Shown here: positions 55,622 to 63,744 of the stretch, in pieces
Position numbering within the stretch: position 1 is the stretch's first letter
How the letters are laid out: every line of letters starts with the position of its first letter
From: Cyclobacteriaceae bacterium
GTDB taxonomy: Bacteria > Bacteroidota > Bacteroidia > Cytophagales > Cyclobacteriaceae
Assembly: GCA_016787755.1 (NCBI GenBank)
Contig: JAEUUA010000004.1
Coordinates: 1 to 64,000 of the forward strand
Direction of reading: 5' to 3'
DNA length: 64,000 nt
The notes under the pieces: generated by a model
Told to the model about the DNA's origin: nothing
The model's input: the letters and a program-made list of their open reading frames with translations, nothing else
The model's database searches: none
Program-made: the position numbers and the translations under genes

Positions 55622-55969
55622 TTTATTGACTAATTCAAATACATAGGAAATGGCGAAGAGGAAAAAATCCAGCTTTCCTTCCCCAGAAGAGGTTTGTTTC
55701 GCACTCCACTTTAGCCTTACCAGAAATTAAATGGGAACTAAGGAACTCCCTTTCCCCTTCCAAGCGGAGTCTCGCCTCGGACTCCCGATTGATTTTGTTC
55801 TAAACAATCCTGGTTATAAATTTCAGGTGAGAGCGAAGACTCCGCTGAGGATAGCGCTTGGCATAAAATAAAAATTTCAACAATTGCTTATCTTGGAGGT
55901 AGTGGTCTTGTTATGACGATATTGAAAACCGCATAAATCATCGCAATTATAAACCTAATGAGTACCAAT
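55622..55969. other. 348-base gap carrying repeat 1
   Basis: No gene was found. Besides repeat 1 (55764-55849), the stretch near 55858-55905 (GCATAAAATAAAAATTTCAA, then CAATTGCTTATC) weakly resembles repeat 2. The rest shows nothing clear. Confidence 0.5.
55764..55849. repeat. Repeat 1, copy 2
   Basis: GCGGAGTCTCGCCTCGGACTC at the left is matched inversely by GAGCGAAGACTCCGC at the right. The centre TAAACAATCCTGGTTATAAA is shared with the other copies. No ORF inside; size and inverted ends suggest a MITE- or REP-like element. Confidence 0.75.
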
Positions 55970-56839
55970 ATGGCAACAATTCAGGACAAAATTATTCTGG
56001 TTACTGGTGCAACAGGAAAGCAAGGCGGTGCCACCGCACGACATCTGATTAAAGCGGGTGTTAAAGTGAGGGCTTTAACAAGGAAACCTGAAAGCAAAAA
56101 TTCGGAAGCACTAAGAACATTAGGCATTGAAGTGTATAAAGGAAATCTAAATGACACTGCTTCAATAGATAACGCCATGAAAAATGTGTATGGAGTATTC
56201 TCATTACAAAATGGTTGGGAATTCGGAACGGATGAGCAAAAACAGAATAAAAATATTACAGATGCCGCTAAAGAAAATAATATCAGTCATCTTGTATTTG
56301 CATCGATCGCTAGTTGTGACAACAATCCCAATTTAAAACATTTTGATATCAAGCAAAAAAGTGAACTATATATAAAACAAAGCGGTATCCCATTCACCTT
56401 CCTACGAGCTGTTTATTTTATGGACAATCTTAAGCCCAATGCTCAGGCAGCATCGGGCAGTTGGGAAATGCTGAAACAGAATTTGGGTGCGAGCACTACC
56501 TTGCAAGTGATCGCGTGTGAAGACATTGGTTGGTTTGCAGCAAATTCGTTTTTACATCCAGAAATATGGATAGGAAAAACATTGGATATTGCTGGCGACA
56601 ACGTTACCTATAACCAGGCCAAATCAGCATATAATAAGGTTTTTGGAAAAAACCCTGAACATTCAAAGATCTTATCGGGTATAATTAAACTGATTGCACC
56701 GGATGCGCGAAAAATGTTTGAGTGGTATCGTGAACCTCGCTTTAAAGCTGACATTGATTACTTGCGTACAATTCACCCTGGGCTGATGCGGATAGAAGAC
56801 TATTTTCAAAAAGTTAGAGTAACATTTATCGATAGCTGA
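55970..56839 (+). CDS. NmrA-like NAD(P)-binding protein
   Basis: 289 residues: ILVTGATGKQGGATARHLI (cofactor loop), VRALTRKPESKN and VYGVFSLQNGWEFGTDEQ as in NmrA/HSCARG-type atypical SDRs. No YxxxK pair at the usual place. May be a quinone reductase-like enzyme or a redox sensor. Two Met codons (55958, 55970) are possible starts. Confidence 0.82.
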   Translation: MATIQDKIILVTGATGKQGGATARHLIKAGVKVRALTRKPESKNSEALRTLGIEVYKGNLNDTASIDNAMKNVYGVFSLQNGWEFGTDEQKQNKNITDAAKENNISHLVFASIASCDNNPNLKHFDIKQKSELYIKQSGIPFTFLRAVYFMDNLKPNAQAASGSWEMLKQNLGASTTLQVIACEDIGWFAANSFLHPEIWIGKTLDIAGDNVTYNQAKSAYNKVFGKNPEHSKILSGIIKLIAPDARKMFEWYREPRFKADIDYLRTIHPGLMRIEDYFQKVRVTFIDS

Positions 56840-56867
56840 AATAAACTGTTAACGCGAGTTCTTTCCC

Positions 56868-56920
56868 AGCGGGTCTCACTTTTGGCTCCACCTGTAGATT
56901 TAACAATCTAGTACTAAATC
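56868..56920. repeat. Repeat 1, possible degraded fragment
   Basis: AGCGGGTCTCACTTTTGGCTC, then GATTTAACAATCTAG, resembles the left half of repeat 1. The right half is missing. Weak by itself; counted only because the clear copies lie nearby. Confidence 0.3.
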
Positions 56921-57288
56921 TCAACCGCCCTACCATCCTCCCAAATCAATCCAAATTGAGAGCCGTATTTTTTCACCCAATTTTTGTCAGTAGCAAAATC
57001 AAATAATTCTACCATGCCTTTTTTTTTGAGTTCCAATAGTTGTTTATCACTGGCCCCTTTCATACTTATGTAACCGCCATCAGCAAAGTGAAAACTTGCG
57101 CTTTTATAGTCACTTTGTTGCAACCAGACTTGTAGTTGGAGCAATCGGGTGTGAATGGCTTCATTTAATTGAATGGCTTCGGCCAAGGTGCTTTTAATAT
57201 CTTCAATATGTCCTTCATTATTAAAATCATCGTTTCTAAGAAAACGAATAGGATTGATATGAATTTCAGCAGCATAGCGGTTAGTCAT
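56914..57288 (-). CDS. Hypothetical protein, 124 residues
   Basis: MTNRYAAEIHINPIRFLRND at the start, then a helical part (IEDIKSTLAEAIQLNEAIHT) and a ASFHFADGGYISMKG strand; no family recognised. A longer frame to 57366 exists. A minus-strand -7 box (57306-57313) supports the start at 57288. It is the only minus-strand gene between 41.1 and 61.4 kb. Confidence 0.6.
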   Translation of the reverse strand: MTNRYAAEIHINPIRFLRNDDFNNEGHIEDIKSTLAEAIQLNEAIHTRLLQLQVWLQQSDYKSASFHFADGGYISMKGASDKQLLELKKKGMVELFDFATDKNWVKKYGSQFGLIWEDGRAVEI

Positions 57289-57305
57289 AGAAGTATGTTT
57301 GCGTG

Positions 57306-57313
57306 CAAAGATA
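57306..57313 (-). promoter_or_regulatory. -7 box of the minus-strand hypothetical gene
   Basis: Reads TATCTTTG on the minus strand (TAnnTTTG), 17 bases before the start at 57288. Confidence 0.45.
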
Positions 57314-57386
57314 GCCTCTAAATGGATTTTACTATTTCTTTTATTTTTTGAAAATACTAAAACCATCTTTGATAAAGCGAAACCCT

Positions 57387-57862
57387 ATGAAAGCCATGCA
57401 GAGAGATGAATATAAAGGACTGAATATCGTGGTGGAGATGATGTCTCAGTTAACTCACCTCACGGAAGAAGAGAAGTTATCTATTGAAGAAAGTTTTCCA
57501 ATTAAACCCATTGGCAAGGTACTCACCTGGTAAAGGAAGGGCAGATAGCTACGGATGCATATTTCGTAATTGGAGGATGTATTCGCAGTTATGTAATTAT
57601 TAACGGAGGGGAAAAGACGCTTGATTTCTTTACTGAAAATCAGTAAGCAGCGAACTTTAGTAGTTTTGTCAATAAATTGCCCTCTACATTATTCTTTCTG
57701 TGCATGGAAAAAACAACCGTAGCAATAGACAATAGTGATACGGAGCGGAAACTTTATGCCAAGCATCCGAGATTTGAAGTGTTTATCTGCGGAATCCACA
57801 TAAAATCCATTGACTCAAATCAAGAAACAACCTTGGAACGTCCGTTTTGTAAATCCAAGTAA
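57387..57862 (+). pseudogene. Decayed Crp/Fnr regulator gene
   Basis: Three consecutive pieces in different frames match a Crp-like sensor domain: LTHLTEEEKLSIEESFPIKP (to 57533), HLVKEGQIATDAYFVIGGCI plus RSYVIINGGEKTLDFFTENQ (to 57646), and CMEKTTVAIDNSDTERKLYA with KHPRFEV (to 57862). The DNA-binding domain is missing. Compare LLKKGQKSNDSYFVLKGCIR in the intact gene at 44053. At least two frameshifts, hence not functional. Confidence 0.8.
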
Positions 57863-57880
57863 TAGTATTAGTATTGCATT

Positions 57881-58258
57881 GTGATAGCATTACTATCTAA
57901 ATCAGAACAAATACTACTGTTTAGTGTGAAAAACCTGGCTATTACACTTCTATTGCTTGCTTTTGGAGTCCACTTTGGGGTATGTTATTCTAATAATGTA
58001 CGTTCAGGAACTTATTATTGTAGTGTAATCCCGCCCACATCTTCGAGTGCTGACTTTCCTTTAACTACTCCATTCTCTACAGAGGAAGAATCCTCTGGCA
58101 TGGAAGATGATTTTTGGGAATATGATGATAACCTCCTGAAGGTATTAATTAGTTCAGTGCATCCTTCAAGCTCCATTTGCTTCTATTATCAAAATAGCTT
58201 TCAAGTTCAGGAGTTTCTTACGTGCCCATTTACCCCTCCCAAAATCCTTCATTCCTAA
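57881..58258 (+). CDS. Exported-type hypothetical protein, 125 residues
   Basis: It starts with GTG; VKNLAITLLLLAFGVHFGVC is a signal- or anchor-like segment, followed by a Ser/Thr- and acid-rich region (SADFPLTTPFSTEEESSGME). No family recognised. It lies 123 bases before the SulP gene and a small terminator hairpin separates them. Start uncertain. Confidence 0.45.
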   Translation: MIALLSKSEQILLFSVKNLAITLLLLAFGVHFGVCYSNNVRSGTYYCSVIPPTSSSADFPLTTPFSTEEESSGMEDDFWEYDDNLLKVLISSVHPSSSICFYYQNSFQVQEFLTCPFTPPKILHS

Positions 58259-58264
58259 TAGCCT

Positions 58265-58283
58265 AACTCATCGCTGAGTTTTT
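58265..58283 (+). terminator. Small hairpin terminator
   Basis: AACTCA and TGAGTT around TCGC, followed by TTT. Weak, but well placed behind the 125-residue ORF. Confidence 0.4.
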
Positions 58284-58381
58284 GGCTAATTGTATACACG
58301 GCTTAATTACCATCAGAATTGATGAAAATTTTTGGGCACGTGCATATGAACCTATTGAATCATACATCAACATATTAAAAA

Positions 58382-59932
58382 ATGAAAGACTTGTTAAAAA
58401 ATATTAGGTATGATTTGCCTGCCAGTATCGTTGTATTTTTTGTTGCCGTGCCATTGTGTTTAGGCATCGCGCTGGCATCAGGTGCACCTTTGTTTGCCGG
58501 AATTATCGCAGGCATTGTAGGAGGTATTGTAGTAGGAATCGCCAGTGGCTCACCTTTGGGAGTTAGTGGCCCAGCGGCTGGATTGGCTGTAATTGTTTTT
58601 TCTTCCATCGCTTCGCTGGAGGGGTCCTGGGAGGCGTTTTTAACAGCGGTAGTGCTGGCAGGAATTATTCAACTCATCATGGGGTATGCCAAAGCAGGAT
58701 TCATTGCCTACTTCTTTCCTTCATCAGTCATCAAAGGAATGCTAACTGGTATTGGACTTTTGATCATATTAAAGCAAATACCTCATGCGTTAGGGTGGGA
58801 CAAGGACGCTGAAGGAGATGATGCTTTCTTTCAGGCAGATGGACAAAATACATTCTCTGAGATAGTTAACGCATTTCAATTTTTTACACCCGGAGCTGTT
58901 CTTATTGCCGCTCTATCATTACTCATATTAATTGTTTGGGATACCTCAATTACGAAAAAGCACAAAATCTTTCAACTCATACAAGGGCCACTTGTTGTAG
59001 TAACTCTCGGTATTGCAATGAATTATTTTTATCAAAGCGGGATTCTGAATTTCAGTTTGGCCTCCGATCAGTTGGTAAGCATTCCGGTCCCTGAAAACTT
59101 AGGCGGCTTTTTCAGCCAATTTACACTTCCTGATTTCTCGGCCTTATCAAATATTAAAGTATATAAAATTGCTCTCGTGATTGCGATTGTTGCAAGTTTA
59201 GAGACGCTGCTATGCGTAGAGGCAACGGATAAATTAGACCCTAGTAAAAGGATAACACCTACTAACCGAGAACTTAAGGCACAAGGCTTAGGAAATATGA
59301 TTTCCGGTTTAATCGGTGGCTTACCTGTTACACAGGTTATCGTCCGCAGTTCGGCTAATATTTCTTTTGGGGGAAAGACAAAAATGTCTGCCATACTTCA
59401 TGGCGTATTTTTATTAATAGGGGCAATTACGATTGCTAATGTTTTAAACATGATACCCTTGGCAAGTTTGGCAGCTATTCTATTAGTAGTAGGGTATAAG
59501 CTTGCCAAACCTTCACTTTTTATACAGATGTATAAGCTAGGGTGGGAACAATTTGTTCCTTTTGTAGCAACGGTTGCTGCTATTCTCTTAACTGATTTGC
59601 TAATGGGCATAACGATAGGTTTGGTAGTTGGTATTTTTTACACATTGCGTCATAGTTATCGCAATTCGTATCAATTGAAGGAAGTAACCTCCACAACAGA
59701 GGGCCAAAACGTTCATCATCTTATTTTGGCCGAGGAGGTTTCTTTTTTTAACAAAGCAAGTATCGTGAGAGCTCTGGAGGGCATTCCAGCTAATTCGAAA
59801 GTGATTATCGATTGTACAAATACAAAATCTATTGCCTATGATGTGATAGAGCTAATAAAAAATTATGAGAGCAATGCAAAGACAAAAAATATTATTGTTG
59901 AGAAGGTAAAATTCATTGAACCAACTTTCTAG
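58382..59932 (+). CDS. SulP family transporter, probable bicarbonate carrier
   Basis: 516 residues with an N-terminus PASIVVFFVAVPLCLGIALA, SGSPLGVSGPAAGLAVIVF (substrate loop) and GLIGGLPVTQVIVRSSANI in the second half. Residues ~450-516 are a short STAS-like part (KVIIDCTNTKSIAYDVIELI). Being 26 bases ahead of a beta-carbonic anhydrase points to bicarbonate transport, as in known SulP-CA pairs and fusions. Only remotely similar to the SulP at 6552. Confidence 0.9.
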   Translation: MKDLLKNIRYDLPASIVVFFVAVPLCLGIALASGAPLFAGIIAGIVGGIVVGIASGSPLGVSGPAAGLAVIVFSSIASLEGSWEAFLTAVVLAGIIQLIMGYAKAGFIAYFFPSSVIKGMLTGIGLLIILKQIPHALGWDKDAEGDDAFFQADGQNTFSEIVNAFQFFTPGAVLIAALSLLILIVWDTSITKKHKIFQLIQGPLVVVTLGIAMNYFYQSGILNFSLASDQLVSIPVPENLGGFFSQFTLPDFSALSNIKVYKIALVIAIVASLETLLCVEATDKLDPSKRITPTNRELKAQGLGNMISGLIGGLPVTQVIVRSSANISFGGKTKMSAILHGVFLLIGAITIANVLNMIPLASLAAILLVVGYKLAKPSLFIQMYKLGWEQFVPFVATVAAILLTDLLMGITIGLVVGIFYTLRHSYRNSYQLKEVTSTTEGQNVHHLILAEEVSFFNKASIVRALEGIPANSKVIIDCTNTKSIAYDVIELIKNYESNAKTKNIIVEKVKFIEPTF

Positions 59933-59958
59933 TAGATTTTAAATTATTAAAAAAAATT

Positions 59959-60630
59959 ATGAGAACATTAACAAAAGAAATCAGAGATAAGATAACCCCA
60001 TTGGAAGCAATTGAAATTCTGAAACGGGGGAATAAAAGATTTGTAGAAAATTTGAAAATTAACCGTAATCTGTTGCAACAGGTCAATGAGACATCCGATG
60101 GGCAGCATCCATTTGCTGTCATCCTTAGTTGTATTGATTCACGCACTTCTGCTGAACTGATTTTTGACCAGGGTCTTGGCGATGTGTTCAGCGTGCGAAT
60201 AGCCGGTAATATTCAAAACCAGGATATATTGGGCAGCATGGAATTTGGATGCAAAGTGGCTGGCGCTAAAATCGTTGTTGTTTTAGGTCACACAAAATGT
60301 GGTGCAGTGAAAGGAGCCTGTGATGACGTTAAAATGGGGAACCTTTCTGCCCTATTGGAGAAATTGAAGCCTGCGGTAGAGGCAGAGAACACAATAAATT
60401 CGGAACGGAATGCCAATAATTCTGAATTTGTAGAAAAAGTAGCTTCACTCAATGTCAGGATTACAATTAGGAAGATTCTGAAAAATAGTCCTATTCTTAA
60501 TGAGATGATTGAACATGGAGAGATTGCGCTTGTGGGTGGAATGTATGATGTGGAGACCGGAATTGTTGATTTTTATGATGATGAGATTGTTACCGCGGAG
60601 ACTCTGGCAAAGACATTAACAGTAGCATAA
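59959..60630 (+). CDS. Beta-class carbonic anhydrase
   Basis: A 223-residue zinc enzyme for CO2/bicarbonate. Zinc ligands are in ILSCIDSRTSAELIFDQGLG (Cys and the Asp-Arg pair) and VLGHTKCGAVKGACD (His, Cys). VRIAGNIQNQDILGSMEFGC is typical. A signal peptide is absent, so it is cytosolic. Same transcript as the SulP gene is likely. Confidence 0.95.
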   Translation: MRTLTKEIRDKITPLEAIEILKRGNKRFVENLKINRNLLQQVNETSDGQHPFAVILSCIDSRTSAELIFDQGLGDVFSVRIAGNIQNQDILGSMEFGCKVAGAKIVVVLGHTKCGAVKGACDDVKMGNLSALLEKLKPAVEAENTINSERNANNSEFVEKVASLNVRITIRKILKNSPILNEMIEHGEIALVGGMYDVETGIVDFYDDEIVTAETLAKTLTVA

Positions 60631-60642
60631 ATACTTGATAGG

Positions 60643-60680
60643 GTGTCCTATGAATGCTATTTATAGCATTCATAGGACAC
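60643..60680. promoter_or_regulatory. Perfect 18-bp inverted repeat between CA and TetR genes
   Basis: GTGTCCTATGAATGCTAT (60643-60660) and its exact reverse complement (60663-60680) are separated by two T residues. It has no T-run, so an ordinary terminator is less likely than an operator for the TetR protein encoded 21 bases downstream or an mRNA-end hairpin. The inner TGCTAT/ATAGCA halves have operator-like symmetry. Confidence 0.55.
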
Positions 60681-60701
60681 TAAAACACATACCATAGTCG
60701 A

Positions 60702-61376
60702 ATGGAAAATTCATCAAATATTCAGGTAAAAATTGATGAAAAGGTTTTTACCAAAGACCCGACTTCCTCCGATCTTGGTAAAAAAATCATTGGGAATAGC
60801 ATTGCCCTTATTGATGAACTCGGCTTTGAAGCTTTTACGTTTGGAAAGCTTGCCGAGAAAACACAATGTACCGAAGCTTCTATTTACCGTTACTTTGAAA
60901 GCAAACATAAGTTGCTGATTTACCATCTTACCTGGTATTGGACTTGGCTGGAATATCAACTCATCCTCGCAACAGCTAACATTAAATCACCCGAGGAGAG
61001 ATTAACAATTGCACTCAGGTTATTAACATCACCTCTGGAGCAGGAACCCCGCATACCACAGGTGAATGAGGCCGCGCTATACAGAATTGTGATTGCAGAA
61101 TCACAAAAGGTATATCTGACAAAGAACGTGGATGAAGAGAATAAGAAAGGATTGTTTTTTAGTTATAAAAGGCTTTGCAAGAAAGCCGCAGCGATTATTA
61201 AGGAAATTAATCCCGAATATCGTTATCCCACCGCGTTGATCTCCACTGTGGTGGAAAGTTCGTATGACCAGCGGTATTTTGCCAGGCATTTACCCTCCCT
61301 TACTGAAATTCCAAAAGAGCATGAAGAGGGCATTACAGAGTATTTAACCGAACTTGTGTTTAAAGCGATTAAATAG
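60702..61376 (+). CDS. TetR family regulator
   Basis: 224 residues. HTH at ~28-75 (IIGNSIALIDELGFEAFTFG, KLAEKTQCTEASIYRYFESK) and an all-helical ligand domain. The ligand is unknown. Placed behind SulP and carbonic anhydrase on the same strand, preceded by a perfect palindrome that may be its own binding site. Confidence 0.87.
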   Translation: MENSSNIQVKIDEKVFTKDPTSSDLGKKIIGNSIALIDELGFEAFTFGKLAEKTQCTEASIYRYFESKHKLLIYHLTWYWTWLEYQLILATANIKSPEERLTIALRLLTSPLEQEPRIPQVNEAALYRIVIAESQKVYLTKNVDEENKKGLFFSYKRLCKKAAAIIKEINPEYRYPTALISTVVESSYDQRYFARHLPSLTEIPKEHEEGITEYLTELVFKAIK

Positions 61377-61388
61377 TAGCTGTAATTA

Positions 61389-62756
61389 CTAAATAATTCC
61401 TATCGTACTCAATAACACCAACCCAATTACGATCGGGCAAACAAAACGTATAAAGAAAATCCAAAAAGCGGCCGGAGTTAGTTTTCCTATCAAGGGTTTT
61501 TCGAATCCGGGGGCACCGCTCGAAATTTCCTTAGCTAGCTTATTGATGTCCATAATCCAGCCCGTGTAAATACACGTCATCAAAGCAACAATAACAATAA
61601 ACAATCCGCCAAAGAGGGCATCCATAATATCGAGGAATCCAGTCTTAGTGGAACCAAATAAATTCAGCGTCATGGTGGTAAACATTTCTGACGCTCCACC
61701 AGATAAGGCAGACGGAATCCCCACAAGGAAGGCTAAGATACCAACCGTCCAGGCTGATTTTTTACGACTCCATTTTTTCTCATCTATTAAATAGGAAGCA
61801 GGAACTTCAATCATGGAAATAGAAGACGTTAACGCAGCAACGCACAATAACAAAAAGAAAGAGGCACCTACTATTCGCCCCCCGGTTGGCATCGAATTAA
61901 AAATATCGGGTAGCACCTGAAACACTAAAGCAGTTCCTTCGGCTGGATTTTTACCAAAAGAAAATACAGCCGGGAAAATCATAAGACCAGCCAGCAAGGC
62001 AACGGCAGTATCCATAAAACCAATCCACGCACCACTGCTTACAATGTTTTGATCTTTGGGAAGATAAGAGCCATACGTAATTAGAATACCCCAACCCACC
62101 GAGAGTGAAAAGAACGCTTGCCCTAAAGCGGAGAGAATAACTGCACCATTTATTTTTGTGAAGTCTGGTGTGAGGTAATATTTAACACCTTCCATTGCCC
62201 CATCAAGTGTAAGACTTCGCAGCATCACCAGGAAAACCAGAAGAAATAAAACTGGCATTAATATTTTGGATGCTTTTTCAATACCACCAGCAACCCCCCC
62301 TAACACGATGGCAATGGTGGCTATCATAAATACAGCAAAAAACGGGATTACATATACCGGAGCACTTCTAAAGGTTTCGAAGTCTTTAATGAAGTCGGTG
62401 AATTCACTTACAATATACCCGATCGTCCAACCAGCAATTACTCCGTAGTAACTAAGTACAAAGAAGCTTACGCAGAGTGCCAACACGGCACCCATAAAAA
62501 CCCAAAACTTATTACCACCGGTTCCCTTAAAAGCTCCAATGGTATTTCGACCGGTGATGCGGCCAAGGGCAACTTCATTATAGATTAATGGTAACCCTAT
62601 GAGGATCACGCAAAGCACATACATAAACACGAATGCTCCACCACCATTTTGGCCTACTACATATGGAAACCGCCAGATATTACCAAGCCCAACTGCTGAG
62701 CCGGCCGCAGCCATAATAAAACCAAACTTTGAACCGAATTGACCCCGTGCTGACAT
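61389..62756 (-). CDS. Neurotransmitter:sodium symporter family protein B (SNF)
   Basis: 455 residues, LeuT fold. GSAVGLGNIWRFPYVVGQNG in helix 1, then IYNEVALGRITGRNTIGAF; the length equals that of the carrier at 39485-40852, and the sequences match along their whole length, with differences scattered evenly. Na+-coupled amino acid uptake is likely. It ends convergent with the TetR gene, 12 bases apart. Confidence 0.92.
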   Translation of the reverse strand: MSARGQFGSKFGFIMAAAGSAVGLGNIWRFPYVVGQNGGGAFVFMYVLCVILIGLPLIYNEVALGRITGRNTIGAFKGTGGNKFWVFMGAVLALCVSFFVLSYYGVIAGWTIGYIVSEFTDFIKDFETFRSAPVYVIPFFAVFMIATIAIVLGGVAGGIEKASKILMPVLFLLVFLVMLRSLTLDGAMEGVKYYLTPDFTKINGAVILSALGQAFFSLSVGWGILITYGSYLPKDQNIVSSGAWIGFMDTAVALLAGLMIFPAVFSFGKNPAEGTALVFQVLPDIFNSMPTGGRIVGASFFLLLCVAALTSSISMIEVPASYLIDEKKWSRKKSAWTVGILAFLVGIPSALSGGASEMFTTMTLNLFGSTKTGFLDIMDALFGGLFIVIVALMTCIYTGWIMDINKLAKEISSGAPGFEKPLIGKLTPAAFWIFFIRFVCPIVIGLVLLSTIGII

Positions 62757-62847
62757 AAATATTAGGTTAGGTACTTGTTAAGTTTCAAGTTTAACAAATT
62801 ATCCTGACTTACGCTTACAACCTTGCCTTACTGGCATAATTACCTAT

Positions 62848-63744
62848 TTAGCTGAGCAACTGCGAAGCCAACACACCAAGACCTTCACGCAAACTGTGGG
62901 GCTGATAGCCTAATTCCTTTTTTGCTTTCGCGATAATGAACCCGGTTTTAAGGGGGCGAACAGCGGGTTGTTTAAACGTACTTGAATCTGTGACTTTGAT
63001 TAACGATTTATCAAGCTTAAAGAAATCCGCGGTTTCCTGTGCGATGTCATAGGGTGTCATCATTTCTTCACCTGAGATGTGATAGATGCCCGTTGCTTTT
63101 TGGGAAGCTGCAAGATAACAGCCCATCGCAAGATCTTCGGCTAACGTAGGCGTGCGCCACTGATCGTTTACAACATGAATCGTTTTTCCCTCCTCCAGAC
63201 TTTTCTTTACCCACAACACAATGTTGCTTCTGCTTAAATCAGGCGTAACACCAAACACGAGCACCGTGCGAAGTATTGCCCAATTGAGTTTGCTTTTTTG
63301 AACGATCTGTTCACCGGCTAATTTGCTTTCGCCATAAAAGTTAACGGGTTTTGGTTTTGCGGTTTCATCCAAGGGTCCATGTGAGCCATCAAAAATAAAA
63401 TCGGTGGAAACATGAACCAGGTGAATGTTATTTTTTTCGCACGCTTCAACTACATTCTCTACACCAATTACATTGGCGGTCCAGCATTGCTCACGCTCTG
63501 TTTCACATTGATCCACCTGCGTCATGGCAGCTGTGTTAATTACAATATCCGGTTTCTCGGAAGAAAGAACTTCCATGGTTTGATCATGATGGGTAATATC
63601 CAATTCAAGAAACTGAACCATTGGAGGCAGCTCGGTAATTTGTTTACGAGCCGTGGCAATAGTAGTTACTCCAAGGGTTTTACTTAGCTGTTGAATTAAT
63701 TTATAGCCAAGTAGTCCGTTGGCACCGGTTACCAGAATTTTCAT
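62848..63744 (-). CDS. rmlD: dTDP-4-dehydrorhamnose reductase-like SDR
   Basis: 298 residues: ILVTGANGLLGYKLIQQL, IVINTAAMTQVDQCETER, VHVSTDFIFDG and YGESKLAGEQIV (YxxxK). The C-terminal part RPLKTGFIIAKAKKELGYQP is that of RmlD. RmlD makes dTDP-rhamnose, but no rmlABC is near; a methionine adenosyltransferase beta-like role of this fold is an alternative. The start overlaps the stop of the cyclophilin gene (TAATG), so the two are coupled. Confidence 0.82.
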   Translation of the reverse strand: MKILVTGANGLLGYKLIQQLSKTLGVTTIATARKQITELPPMVQFLELDITHHDQTMEVLSSEKPDIVINTAAMTQVDQCETEREQCWTANVIGVENVVEACEKNNIHLVHVSTDFIFDGSHGPLDETAKPKPVNFYGESKLAGEQIVQKSKLNWAILRTVLVFGVTPDLSRSNIVLWVKKSLEEGKTIHVVNDQWRTPTLAEDLAMGCYLAASQKATGIYHISGEEMMTPYDIAQETADFFKLDKSLIKVTDSSTFKQPAVRPLKTGFIIAKAKKELGYQPHSLREGLGVLASQLLS

